Assembly (NCBI RefSeq): GCF_029024945.1
Contig: NZ_CP118976.1
Span: 2,294,001 to 2,358,000 of the forward strand
Reading direction: 5' to 3'
Source: Staphylococcus succinus
GTDB lineage: Bacteria > Bacillota > Bacilli > Staphylococcales > Staphylococcaceae
Length of the DNA stretch: 64,000 bases
Shown here: positions 42,701-50,632 of the stretch, in pieces
Layout of the letters: each line of letters opens with the position of its first letter
Numbering within the stretch: the first letter of the stretch is position 1
Notes under the pieces: model-generated
Told to the model about the DNA's origin: nothing
Database searches by the model: none
Seen by the model: the letters and a program-made list of their open reading frames with translations, nothing else
Program-made: the position numbers and the translations under genes

Positions 42701-43338
42701 TCACCTAATAAATCAACAATTTCTTGATCAGTAGAGAAACCTAAAGCACGTAACAATACAGTTAATGGTAATTTTCTTGTTCTATCAATACGTACATAAA
42801 CAACATCTTTAGCATCAGTTTCATATTCTAACCATGCACCACGGTTAGGAATGATTGTTGCATCGAAGTTTGTACGACCGTTTTTATCTAGTTTTTCATT
42901 GAAGTATACGGATGGTGAACGAACTAATTGTGATACGATAACACGTTCAGCACCGTTAATTACGAATGTACCTGTATCTGTCATTAATGGGAAATCACCC
43001 ATAAACACTTCTTGCTCTTTCACTTCGCCAGTTTCTTTGATGATTAGACGTACTTTCACACGTAAAGGCGCAGCATACGTTGTATCACGGTTTTTCGATT
43101 CTTCTAAATCATATTTCGGTTCTCCGAGTCTATAATCTACAAACTCTAAAGAAAGATTGCCTGTGAAATCTTCAATCGGAGAAATGTCTCTAAACATTTC
43201 TAATAAACCTTCTTCTAAGAACCAATCGTAAGACTTAGTCTGAATCTCAATTAAATTCGGTAATTCTAATACCTCTGAAATTCTCGCATAGTTTCTACGT
43301 TTACGATGTCTTCCATATTGGACAAATTGACCTGCCAA
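39787..43338 (-). CDS. rpoB: RNA polymerase beta subunit
   Basis: 1183 residues, identical in length to S. aureus RpoB. The start codon is TTG (MAGQFVQYG). The rifampicin region (GSSQLSQFMDQANPLAEL through THKRRLSALGPGG) reads wild-type. It encodes the polymerase fork and catalytic loop with RpoC. It follows the methyltransferase gene by about 200 bases and is probably transcribed with rpoC. Confidence 0.99.
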   Translation of the reverse strand: MAGQFVQYGRHRKRRNYARISEVLELPNLIEIQTKSYDWFLEEGLLEMFRDISPIEDFTGNLSLEFVDYRLGEPKYDLEESKNRDTTYAAPLRVKVRLIIKETGEVKEQEVFMGDFPLMTDTGTFVINGAERVIVSQLVRSPSVYFNEKLDKNGRTNFDATIIPNRGAWLEYETDAKDVVYVRIDRTRKLPLTVLLRALGFSTDQEIVDLLGESEYLRNTLEKDGTETTDQALLEIYERLRPGEPPTVENAKSLLYSRFFDPKRYDLASVGRYKANKKLHLKHRLFNQKLAEPIVNTETGEIVAEEGTVLDRRNLDEIMDVLEANANSEVFELEGSVIDEPVEIQSIKVYVPNDEEERTTTVIGNALPDTEVKCITPADIIASMSYFFNLLSGIGFTDDIDHLGNRRLRSVGELLQNQFRIGLSRMERVVRERMSIQDTESITPQQLINIRPVIASIKEFFGSSQLSQFMDQANPLAELTHKRRLSALGPGGLTRERAQMEVRDVHYSHYGRMCPIETPEGPNIGLINSLSSYARVNEFGFIETPYRKVDLETHSITDKIDYLTADEEDSYVVAQANSVLDENGRFVDDEVVCRFRGNNTVMAKEKMDYMDVSPKQVVSAATACIPFLENDDSNRALMGANMQRQAVPLMNPESPFVGTGMEHVAARDSGAAVVVKRKGRVEHVESNEILVRQLIEEDGQEYEGELDRYPLAKFKRSNTGTCYNQRPIVSAGDVVTKGEILADGPSMELGEMALGRNVVVGFMTWDGYNYEDAVIMSERLVKDDVYTSIHIEEYESEARDTKLGPEEITRDIPNVSDSALKNLDDRGIIYVGAEVNDGDILVGKVTPKGVTELTAEERLLHAIFGEKAREVRDTSLRVPHGAGGIVLDVKVFNREEGDDTLSPGVNQLVRVYIVQKRKIHVGDKMCGRHGNKGVISKIVPEEDMPYLPDGTPIDIMLNPLGVPSRMNIGQVLELHLGMAAKNLGIHVASPVFDGASDEDVWSTIEEAGMARDGKTVLYDGRTGEPFDNRISVGVMYMLKLAHMVDDKLHARSTGPYSLVTQQPLGGKAQFGGQRFGEMEVWALEAYGAAYTLQEILTYKSDDTVGRVKTYEAIVKGENIAKPGVPESFRVLMKELQSLGLDVKIMDEHDNEIDMHDTEEEEVVERKVDLQQKEAPESQKEITD

Positions 43339-43537
43339 ACAGATTCACCCCTCAAAAATTGTGTGTTTACTTTTACTGAAATACCAAATATAATTAGACA
43401 AAAAGAAAACGGTAGCACACCTGATGACACCATTTTCTATTCTATCTTATATACTATGTTAATTCGTACGTAAAAGTACACACTTATTGAACATAAATTT
43501 TTACATTCTATAACTATATCAGAAGCCAGCACTTAAT

Positions 43538-44146
43538 TCAACCTTTTACACTTCTTAAAATGTAATAGCCTTTACTTTTTTCTAATACTTCCACGTTATT
43601 AAATGTGTCTTGCATTTTTTGTTTTGCAGACGGCATACCTTGTTTTTTTTGAATTACAACACAAAGTGCACCACCATCTTTCAACTTTTCATAAGCATCT
43701 ACTAAAATGCTATGAACAACTGTTTTTCCTGCTCTAATCGGTGGATTAGTAAGCACAAAATCATAAGCTTTATCTTCTACCTGTGATAAACCATCACTTT
43801 CTTTGATTTCCACATTTTCTATTCGGTTCTTTTTTTTGTTTTTTCTAGATAATGATAATGCACGTTGGTTAATATCAACCATCATTACTTCGTGATGTGG
43901 GGAAACTTTAGCAATCATTAAACCAATAGGACCATAGCCACAACCAACATCTATGATATTTTTCGTAGGACCTGGGGGATATGTTTTCAAAAAAGTTTTC
44001 ACTAATAAATCGGACCCAAAGTCTATTTTCCCTTTCGAAAATACACCCGCATCTGATATTAGTTCTAAATTATGGTTATCGTAGGAGTATGTAAAAAGCG
44101 ACTCATCACTTTCTACTTCAGGATTCTCATCATAATAGTGACTCAT
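43538..44146 (-). CDS. RsmC-like class I SAM-dependent methyltransferase (YbxB)
   Basis: 202-residue methyltransferase between rplL and rpoB. The SAM-binding motif DVGCGYGPIGL (about 63-73) and the NPPI catalytic motif (VLTNPPIRAG) indicate an N-methyltransferase acting on guanine or adenine of rRNA, like RsmC. The target is unverified. It lies after the rplJL terminator, so it needs its own promoter (TTTACT-17-TATTAA is visible upstream). ATG follows AGAGGTG. Confidence 0.85.
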   Translation of the reverse strand: MSHYYDENPEVESDESLFTYSYDNHNLELISDAGVFSKGKIDFGSDLLVKTFLKTYPPGPTKNIIDVGCGYGPIGLMIAKVSPHHEVMMVDINQRALSLSRKNKKKNRIENVEIKESDGLSQVEDKAYDFVLTNPPIRAGKTVVHSILVDAYEKLKDGGALCVVIQKKQGMPSAKQKMQDTFNNVEVLEKSKGYYILRSVKG

Positions 44147-44257
44147 GACTACACCTCTTTTAATCTTATTCGTTTCAGATTAATACTATACCCAATTTGA
44201 TAAGTAAAATAGTTATAAAACTAGGACTTGCTTTACTAGATATAGATCAAATAAGAT

Positions 44258-44287
44258 AAAACCCCGTTATAGTGATAACGGGGTTTT
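44258..44287. terminator. rplJ-rplL terminator
   Basis: 13-bp perfect stem AAAACCCCGTTAT / ATAACGGGGTTTT with a 4-nt loop. Confidence 0.9.
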
Positions 44288-44403
44288 CATTTCTCAAAGA
44301 TTTCAGGTATTCTCGACTTAAGATTAACGTACCGAAGCAGTTAATGTGTTAAATCACTTAAATAACCTTCAATATATAATTATTAACTGTTAGCCAGCAA
44401 GAA

Positions 44404-44772
44404 TTATTTTAATTCTACTGTAGCGCCAACTTCTTCTAATTGTTCTTTAAGTGCTTCAGCATCTTCTTTAGATAAACCTTCTTTAACTACTTTAGGAGCT
44501 CCGTCTACTAATTCTTTAGCGTCTTTTAATCCTAAACCAGTTGCTTCTTTAACTGCTTTAACAACTTTGATTTTAGAAGATCCAGCTGAAGTTAATTCAA
44601 CATCGAATTCAGTTTGTTCTGCTGCCGCGTCTGCGCCGCCAGCTGCACCTGCTGCTGCTACTGGAGCTGCTGCAGTTACACCAAATTCTTCTTCAATTGC
44701 TTTTACTAAGTCGTTTAATTCTAAAACTGACATTTCTTTAATTGCTTCAATGATTTGTTCATGATTAGCCAT
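44404..44772 (-). CDS. rplL: 50S ribosomal protein L7/L12
   Basis: 122-residue stalk protein with N-terminal dimerisation helix, Ala/Gly-rich hinge (TAAAPVAAAGAAGG) and C-terminal factor-binding domain (GLGLKDAKELV). Co-transcribed with rplJ. Confidence 0.99.
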   Translation of the reverse strand: MANHEQIIEAIKEMSVLELNDLVKAIEEEFGVTAAAPVAAAGAAGGADAAAEQTEFDVELTSAGSSKIKVVKAVKEATGLGLKDAKELVDGAPKVVKEGLSKEDAEALKEQLEEVGATVELK

Positions 44773-44811
44773 TTTAATATTCCTCCATTAATTTTTAATA
44801 GTTACGCGCAA

Positions 44812-45321
44812 TTATTCAGCGCTTTCTTCGTTTTGTTCTTTTTCTTCTCCAACAGCTTTAACCGCATAAGCGAAATTGCGTACTGGAGCTTGTAATACTG
44901 ATAAAAGCATAGAAACAAGACCGTCATGTGATGGTAATGTACCAACAGTATTAACTTCTTCTGCTGAGATAGCACTGCCTTCCATAACACCAACTTTAAT
45001 TTCTAAAGCTTGATGTTCTTTTGCAAATCCTGCAATAACTTTTGCTGGAGCAACAACATCTTCACTTGATGTTGCAACCGCTGTAGGACCTACTAAGAAT
45101 TCATCTAATCCGTCAATACCAGCTTTTTCAGCTGCACGGCGAACCATTGTGTTTTTGTATACTTTATACTCAACACCAGCTTCACGTAATTGTGAACGTA
45201 ATTCAGTTACTTCAGCAACGCTAAGACCACGATAGTCAACGATAACTGTAGATACTGAGTTTTTAAGTTGTTCAGCAATAATATCAACTTCTTGTTTTTT
45301 TGCATCGATGATAGCAGACAT
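44812..45321 (-). CDS. rplJ: 50S ribosomal protein L10
   Basis: 169-residue stalk base that binds 23S rRNA and L7/L12 dimers. VDYRGLSVAEVTELR and the NTMVRRA region are typical. The upstream leader autoregulates the operon. An E-rich tail (EEKEQNEESAE) makes it slightly longer than usual. Confidence 0.98.
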   Translation of the reverse strand: MSAIIDAKKQEVDIIAEQLKNSVSTVIVDYRGLSVAEVTELRSQLREAGVEYKVYKNTMVRRAAEKAGIDGLDEFLVGPTAVATSSEDVVAPAKVIAGFAKEHQALEIKVGVMEGSAISAEEVNTVGTLPSHDGLVSMLLSVLQAPVRNFAYAVKAVGEEKEQNEESAE

Positions 45322-45410
45322 TTAGACACCTCCATTGATTTTAATTTGGTGCTTTTAATCTTGAAACATTGCCATGCAGTGTAAACTATATGCTCAACGC
45401 TCAATAAAAA

Positions 45411-45545
45411 AAGCACTTTCTACCCGTGGCAAAAAGTGCTTGAAAGATCTGAAATCTTCACGTTCAAGTCAATTTTAGCCTCGGCAGGATTTTACTTTTT
45501 AAGTTATTTCTAACTCCTACTGTCTTAGGTAAAATAATACATTAA
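45411..45545 (-). ncRNA. L10 leader with attenuator
   Basis: The rplJ mRNA leader on the minus strand has the conserved ACCTAAGACAGTAGGAG ... CCTGCCGAGG core of the L10 leader. A hairpin AAGCACTTT / AAAGTGCTT with a T-run (45411-45441) follows it. L10(L12)4 binding is known to regulate this operon. Confidence 0.85.
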
Positions 45546-45635
45546 CCAATATAACTGGTCTCATGTATTATGTCAATATTTTATTTAAAGACTGAAGCAT
45601 TAAATCTTCAGTCTTTAGTTTTAATTTTTAAAAAA

Positions 45636-46331
45636 TTAAAGTTTGAAACTTGAAGTATCAACTTTAACTCCAGGACCCATTGTTGTTGTAACAGTAACGG
45701 ATTTGAAGTAAGTACCTTTAGCTGATGATGGTTTCGCTTTTAATAAAACGTCTTGTAACGTTCTGAAGTTTTCAACAAGTTTGTCTGTATCAAATGATGT
45801 TTTACCAATTGACGCGTGAACAATACCTGATTTTTCAGCACGGTACTCAACTTTACCAGCTTTAATTTCTTCAACAGCTTTTTTAACGTCCATTGTAACT
45901 GTTCCAGTTTTAGGGTTTGGCATTAAACCTTTAGGTCCTAATACTCTACCTAATTTACCAACTTCGCCCATCATATCTGGTGTAGCTACTACGACATCAA
46001 AGTCGAACCAACCTTGTTGAATTTTTTCTACATATTCACCTTCACCGACAAAATCTGCACCTGCTGCTTCTGCTTCAGCTGCTTTGTCACCTTTTGCGAA
46101 TACTAATACACGTTGTGATTTACCAGTACCATTTGGAAGCACTACTGCTCCACGGATTTGTTGGTCATTTTTACGAGTATCAATACCTAAACGGAATGCT
46201 ACTTCAACTGAAGCGTCAAAGTTAGCAATGCTTGTTTCTTTAGCTAGTGCAACTGCTTCTTCAACATCATATTGTTTTGTGCGGTCGATTTTACTAGCTA
46301 CTTCTTGATATCTTTTGCTTTTTTTAGCCAT
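45636..46331 (-). CDS. rplA: 50S ribosomal protein L1
   Basis: 231-residue L1 stalk protein, an autogenous repressor of rplK-rplA in E. coli. KSKRYQEVASKIDRTK at the N-terminus and MGPGVKVDTSSF at the end are typical. About 230 bases separate it from rplK, and that gap holds a competing hairpin system. Confidence 0.98.
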   Translation of the reverse strand: MAKKSKRYQEVASKIDRTKQYDVEEAVALAKETSIANFDASVEVAFRLGIDTRKNDQQIRGAVVLPNGTGKSQRVLVFAKGDKAAEAEAAGADFVGEGEYVEKIQQGWFDFDVVVATPDMMGEVGKLGRVLGPKGLMPNPKTGTVTMDVKKAVEEIKAGKVEYRAEKSGIVHASIGKTSFDTDKLVENFRTLQDVLLKAKPSSAKGTYFKSVTVTTTMGPGVKVDTSSFKL

Positions 46332-46398
46332 TTCATGTTCCTCCTTTAGTGGTTTTAGCGGAATTTCCTCCCACGTTTACTTGTTTTCACAAGTTAAG

Positions 46399-46524
46399 AG
46401 CAGATGACAGTGAGGTATAAAATTGTATTTTATCATAGGAATAAATCCTAAATAAATGACATTTTCCCTCATACTACGACAATATTGAACGCTGTCATCA
46501 TGTTTGTCATTTCCGTCATCTGCT
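46399..46524 (-). promoter_or_regulatory. Inverted-repeat set in the rplK-rplA gap
   Basis: AGCAGATGACAG (plus strand 46399-46410) can pair either with GTCATCTGCT (46515-46524) or with CTGTCATC (46492-46499). The two pairings exclude each other, which suggests a switchable structure in the leader of rplA. Confidence 0.4.
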
Positions 46525-46558
46525 ACTTCGTCTATCTATGATTTCATTACTGTTATAA

Positions 46559-46981
46559 TTATTGAACTGTGATTCCCATACTACGTGCAGTACCTTCGAT
46601 AATACGCATAGCTGCTTCTTCGTCTGCAGCATTTAAATCTTGCATTTTTTGGTTTGCAATTTCACGTACTTGATCTTTAGTTACTGAAGCAACTTTGTTT
46701 TTATTAGGTTCGCCTGAACCTTTTTCAACGCCTGCTGCTTTTTTAAGTAATACTGGAGCCGGTGGTGTTTTTGTAATAAATGTAAATGAACGATCTTCAT
46801 AAACACTGATTTCTACCGGAATGATTAAACCTGCGTCTTCTTGTGTACGTGCGTTGAATTCCTTACAGAATCCCATAATATTCACACCTGCTTGACCTAA
46901 TGCTGGTCCAACTGGTGGTGCTGGGTTCGCTTTACCTGCAGGAATTTGTAATTTAACTACTTTTTCTACTTTTTTAGCCAC
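46559..46981 (-). CDS. rplK: 50S ribosomal protein L11
   Basis: 140-residue L11 of the GTPase-associated centre. The start is GTG 46981 (MAKKVEKV) behind AAGGAGG; the longer ATG start three codons earlier overlaps the ribosome binding site. PAGKANPAPPVGPALGQAGV is the conserved linker/N-domain. Confidence 0.98.
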   Translation of the reverse strand: MAKKVEKVVKLQIPAGKANPAPPVGPALGQAGVNIMGFCKEFNARTQEDAGLIIPVEISVYEDRSFTFITKTPPAPVLLKKAAGVEKGSGEPNKNKVASVTKDQVREIANQKMQDLNAADEEAAMRIIEGTARSMGITVQ

Positions 46982-47170
46982 GATGTGCACCTCCTTGATA
47001 TCGTGATGTGGTCACAGGACTAAGTTTTGCCCTCCCACTCTTCTACATTTCGTGACGAAATGAACGCTCTAAAAGCGCGACCACAGTATTATAACACTAA
47101 TTCGAGTTATAAATCAATAGTTGATTTGTTATTTTCGAACTAATATTATATTTTTATTTCCTTTTTATTA

Positions 47171-47719
47171 TTATAATTTTTCTACTTGATCAAATTCAAC
47201 TTCTACTGGCGTTTCTCTACCAAACATGTCTACAAGAACTGTAAGTTTGAATTTTTCTACTTCAATTTCTTGAATTTCGCCTACTTGATTTGCAAAAGGA
47301 CCTGATTTAATTCTAACTTGTTCACCTAAATCTAGTTGAACATCAATAGTTTTTTCTTTCATGCCCATTTGTTTAAGGATGAAACGTGCCTCATCAGGAA
47401 GTAGTGGATTAGGTTTAGAACCAGCGCCTGCTGAGCCAACAAATCCAGTAACACCAGGTGTATTTCTTACTATATACCATGATTCGTCAGTCATTACTAA
47501 TTCAACCAAGACGTAACCAGGGAATGTTTTTTTAGTTAAAGTTTTAGACTTACCATCTTTAACTTGTGTCTCTTCCTCTTCAGGTATTACAACTCTGAAT
47601 ATTTGTTCAGTCATATTCATAGATTCAACACGTTTTTCTAAATTCTTTTTAACTTTATTCTCATAACCAGAATAAGTATGCACAGCATACCAACGCTTTG
47701 CGCCAACTTCTTCAGACAT
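47171..47719 (-). CDS. nusG: Transcription termination/antitermination factor NusG
   Basis: 182 residues: an N-terminal NGN domain (RWYAVHTYSGYENKVK) and a C-terminal KOW domain (VRIKSGPFANQVGEI). It couples RNA polymerase to pausing control and ribosomes. It follows secE by 14 bases. Confidence 0.98.
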   Translation of the reverse strand: MSEEVGAKRWYAVHTYSGYENKVKKNLEKRVESMNMTEQIFRVVIPEEEETQVKDGKSKTLTKKTFPGYVLVELVMTDESWYIVRNTPGVTGFVGSAGAGSKPNPLLPDEARFILKQMGMKEKTIDVQLDLGEQVRIKSGPFANQVGEIQEIEVEKFKLTVLVDMFGRETPVEVEFDQVEKL

Positions 47720-47733
47720 GTCGTCACTCCTAA

Positions 47734-47913
47734 CTATTTAATTAACTCTATAATTCTACCAATTCCTAAGTCTAAGGCATAGAAGAATACTAAGAAAAAT
47801 ACTACCGTAGCTACAACAATGACTGTGTATTTAAACAATTCTTCTTTCGTTGGCCAACTTGTCTTTTCCATTTCTGACTTAACGCCTTGGAAGAAATTTT
47901 CTTTTTTAGCCAT
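47734..47913 (-). CDS. secE: Preprotein translocase subunit SecE
   Basis: 59-residue single-span membrane subunit of SecYEG: a short amphipathic N-terminal part (TSWPTKEELFKYT) then one TM helix. I start at ATG 47913 with GGAGG rather than an ATG two codons earlier. Co-transcribed with nusG. Confidence 0.96.
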   Translation of the reverse strand: MAKKENFFQGVKSEMEKTSWPTKEELFKYTVIVVATVVFFLVFFYALDLGIGRIIELIK

Positions 47914-48046
47914 TAACAAGACCTCCGTATTATTTCGTTATTCCTTATTTGCTTATTCCATACAACAAATCAAGCAAATACAATACTCTCAACTTAGTTG
48001 GAATGATATATTTACTCAACCGATCACACTAAATATGTCGTCTTAA

Positions 48047-48190
48047 TTACTTCGATTCCTTATGCAACGTATGTGCATTACATCTCGGACAGTATTTTTT
48101 TAATTCCAATCTCGATGTAAGATTGCTTTGTTTCGGAATATTGTAATTTCTACTGCCACACACTTCACAATTCATTGGTACTTTTTTCAT
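48047..48190 (-). CDS. rpmG: 50S ribosomal protein L33 (zinc-ribbon form)
   Basis: 47-residue protein translated on the minus strand from ATG 48190: MKKVPMNCEVCGSRNYN and CPRCNAHTLHKESK. The two CXXC pairs are the zinc ribbon of the C+ form of L33. It sits just upstream of secE as in S. aureus. Confidence 0.97.
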   Translation of the reverse strand: MKKVPMNCEVCGSRNYNIPKQSNLTSRLELKKYCPRCNAHTLHKESK

Positions 48191-48327
48191 TTGTCTTCAC
48201 CTTACTCATTATAATACCAATCTACTATACATAACTTTGAAGTCAATTGTCAATCTTCGCTCGTATAGTAAAGTACACTGTTTTGTAATCATAGTACGTC
48301 GTTTTTCATGTTTCGTGGATGTGTGTA

Positions 48328-48894
48328 TCACTTCAAATAATGTCTTATTTTCATTTTACAACGCTGTATCGTATTGTAAACTACTTTGATTTTTACATTT
48401 AATATTTGGGCGATTTCTTGTGGTTTATATTCTCTAAAAATATAAACCATCACACTTTGTTCAAGTTCAGTCAACTTTTCTAACCCACGGTATAAGTCAT
48501 TAGAAATTTCATCAGCTATAATCTGTTGTTCTGTTAAATATATAGTTGTCGCATATTGATACTTAACTTTGAACTCGTTCACTAATAATTCATGTCGTTG
48601 CTGTGTGTACACTTTTTTACGAAGATAGTCGTTTTTTACCGTTGTAATAATTCGATTCACATAATGCTCAAATGGCGTACTTTTAGTGAAATCAAAATCA
48701 CTCAGTATTCTTAATAATTTTAATAGCACTTCTTGACACAAATCTTCTTTATCATTCGGATGAATAGTAAAATGATTTAGCCTTTGCTTTATCATAGGTA
48801 AGACAGGCTCAATCATTTTAAGTGTTACTTGTGTATTTTTAAAATCGCATGGTGTTTGTGAGGTAAGTTCGTTGTTGTGTAAACTTTCAAACAT
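48328..48894 (-). CDS. sigH: Staphylococcal alternative sigma factor SigH (ComX-like)
   Basis: Alternative sigma factor, 188 residues, with a sigma-2-like region (EDLCQEVLLKLLRILSDFDF) and a C-terminal helix-turn-helix (KPQEIAQILNVKIKVVYNTI). Staphylococcal SigH activates competence (com) genes and is normally silent. Its place between rpmG and rae1 matches S. aureus; the sequence is fast-evolving. I choose ATG 48894 with GGAAAGG; in-frame ATGs at 48933 and 48924 have no ribosome binding site. Confidence 0.85.
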   Translation of the reverse strand: MFESLHNNELTSQTPCDFKNTQVTLKMIEPVLPMIKQRLNHFTIHPNDKEDLCQEVLLKLLRILSDFDFTKSTPFEHYVNRIITTVKNDYLRKKVYTQQRHELLVNEFKVKYQYATTIYLTEQQIIADEISNDLYRGLEKLTELEQSVMVYIFREYKPQEIAQILNVKIKVVYNTIQRCKMKIRHYLK

Positions 48895-48963
48895 GACTTG
48901 TATCCTTTCCTTAAAAGTAAACATAGGATACATAGTTGCACACCAAAAATCAAGACTTCAATA

Positions 48964-49491
48964 CTAGTGTTTATGATTGTTACCGCGTCTTAATTTTTCA
49001 AATTCTTCAAGTATCTCATTTGACAGTTCTATGCGTGTACGTGGTTTTTGTTCATTAAAACCATCTAGCTCTTTTGATACTGATATTTCATTTTCTCTCA
49101 AATCTCTCCACATTTCTCTTGAAGAAACACGGTAAGCCCCCGCGCCAAATATTGCATGTTGCTCACTCATATCACTCGTTACAACCGTTATGTGTCGCGT
49201 ATGTTTATCATATAAATCATAAACATATCGTTCAATGTAACTGTCGGCAGTTTCTTTTTCTTTCGTAAATATCGTTTTAACCCCATGGTACATATATTCT
49301 GAATGAGCGCCGGATTGCTCATAAGCATCAAATACGCAAACAACTTCATCTGCTATAACAGCATTGTAGTTTGCGATTGCAGTAAGTAATTGATCGCGCG
49401 CTTCTTCAAGATTATCTTTAGCTATGCGACTGAGCTCCTGCGACTGTCCAATCATATTATAACCATCAATGATTAAGTAACGATCTTTCAT
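48964..49491 (-). CDS. rae1: Ribosome-associated endoribonuclease Rae1 (YacP, NYN domain)
   Basis: 175-residue NYN/PIN-like nuclease with the acidic motif LIIDGYNMIG at the N-terminus and VVTSDMSEQ. B. subtilis Rae1 cuts mRNA in the ribosomal A site. The ATG overlaps the rlmB stop by 4 bases. Confidence 0.9.
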   Translation of the reverse strand: MKDRYLIIDGYNMIGQSQELSRIAKDNLEEARDQLLTAIANYNAVIADEVVCVFDAYEQSGAHSEYMYHGVKTIFTKEKETADSYIERYVYDLYDKHTRHITVVTSDMSEQHAIFGAGAYRVSSREMWRDLRENEISVSKELDGFNEQKPRTRIELSNEILEEFEKLRRGNNHKH

Positions 49492-50237
49492 GTCTTATCT
49501 CCAATCTGGTGACGTTTACGATATACTTCGTACATCATTAAGCTAGCAGCTACAGAAGCGTTAAGGCTATTCACATGTCCAACCATTGGAATTTTAATAT
49601 AGAAATCGCATTTATCTTTAACTAAACGACTCATGCCTTGCCCTTCACTTCCTATAACTATCGCTAGAGGCATTGCCGCATCCATTTCTCTATAATCTGT
49701 AGCATTTTCCGCTTCTGTACCAACTACCCAGTACCCGTTGTCTTTTAATTCTTCAATAGTTTGAGCAAGGTTAGTTACCCGAATAACTGGCACATGTTCA
49801 ATTGCACCAGTGGAAGCTTTAACAACCGTTTGCGTCAGCGCTACTGAACGTCTTTTAGGTATAATCACTCCATCGACACCAGAAGCATCTGCAGTTCTCA
49901 AAATAGACCCTAAATTATGAGGATCTTCTAAGCCATCTAATATCAAGACCGTGGACAAGTCGTCTTTCGTCTTTTGTGAAGCTAAAAAATCATCAAATTC
50001 CGTATATTCATACGGGGCAATATACGCCGCGATGCCTTGATGTGGCGCATCTGACAAATTATCTATTTTTGATTTTGGTACTGATTGAACGATGATTTTA
50101 TGACTATTTGCCAATTTTAAAATTTCATTTATTTGTCCCTTTTTAATAGTATCTTGTATTAAAATTTTATTAATAGTATGCCCTGAGACAATCGCCTCTT
50201 TTACTGCATGACGACCAACTATAACTATATCTTCCAC
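49488..50237 (-). CDS. rlmB: 23S rRNA 2'-O-methyltransferase RlmB (TrmH family)
   Basis: SPOUT methyltransferase of 249 residues that modifies 23S rRNA (G2251 in E. coli). An N-terminal substrate-binding domain precedes the SPOUT fold, with motif 2/3 IGSEGQGMSRLV and NASVAASLMMYE. Starts at GTG 50237 (MEDIVIVGRHAV) behind AGGAAG; the track-like longer start is not favoured. Confidence 0.94.
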   Translation of the reverse strand: MEDIVIVGRHAVKEAIVSGHTINKILIQDTIKKGQINEILKLANSHKIIVQSVPKSKIDNLSDAPHQGIAAYIAPYEYTEFDDFLASQKTKDDLSTVLILDGLEDPHNLGSILRTADASGVDGVIIPKRRSVALTQTVVKASTGAIEHVPVIRVTNLAQTIEELKDNGYWVVGTEAENATDYREMDAAMPLAIVIGSEGQGMSRLVKDKCDFYIKIPMVGHVNSLNASVAASLMMYEVYRKRHQIGDKT

Positions 50238-50241
50238 AGGA

Positions 50242-50631
50242 TCACTTCCTCTCATTTACATTTTGTATAATAGTCTCTAACAACGCTGATAGGCGGTCGT
50301 ACTCTTTTTCTAAATATAAGAATCCAATGACCGCTTCTAGCCCTGAACTTTTTCTATATGTTTGTATGTCTGTATTTTTAGCTTTGGTATAACTTTTAGC
50401 ATTTCTACCACGTCTAACAATATCCTGTTCACTTTCACTGAACCAATTGTGCTCCATAAGATATTCAAGTGTTTGTGCCTGGCTTTTAGCTGAAACATAG
50501 CGCTTCGCTTCTTGGTGTAATCGATTAGGTTTCGCCTTTAGCTTCAACACGATATATTCTCTTACATGTTGATCTAATACAGCATCGCCCATATATGCTA
50601 ATGTCAAAGGGTTTAATAATTTATTATCCAT
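50242..50631 (-). CDS. mrnC: Mini-ribonuclease III
   Basis: RNase III catalytic domain without a dsRNA-binding domain, 129 residues, which matures 23S rRNA precursor ends. LAYMGDAVLDQHVREYI holds the catalytic acidic residues. ATG 50631 is placed immediately after the cysS stop; a GTG three codons earlier overlaps cysS. The ribosome binding site is weak, so coupling to cysS is likely. Confidence 0.93.
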   Translation of the reverse strand: MDNKLLNPLTLAYMGDAVLDQHVREYIVLKLKAKPNRLHQEAKRYVSAKSQAQTLEYLMEHNWFSESEQDIVRRGRNAKSYTKAKNTDIQTYRKSSGLEAVIGFLYLEKEYDRLSALLETIIQNVNERK

Positions 50632-50632
50632 A

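Noticed and set aside
39787..43338. Rifampicin-resistance change in rpoB
   Set aside because: The resistance-determining region reads as wild type.
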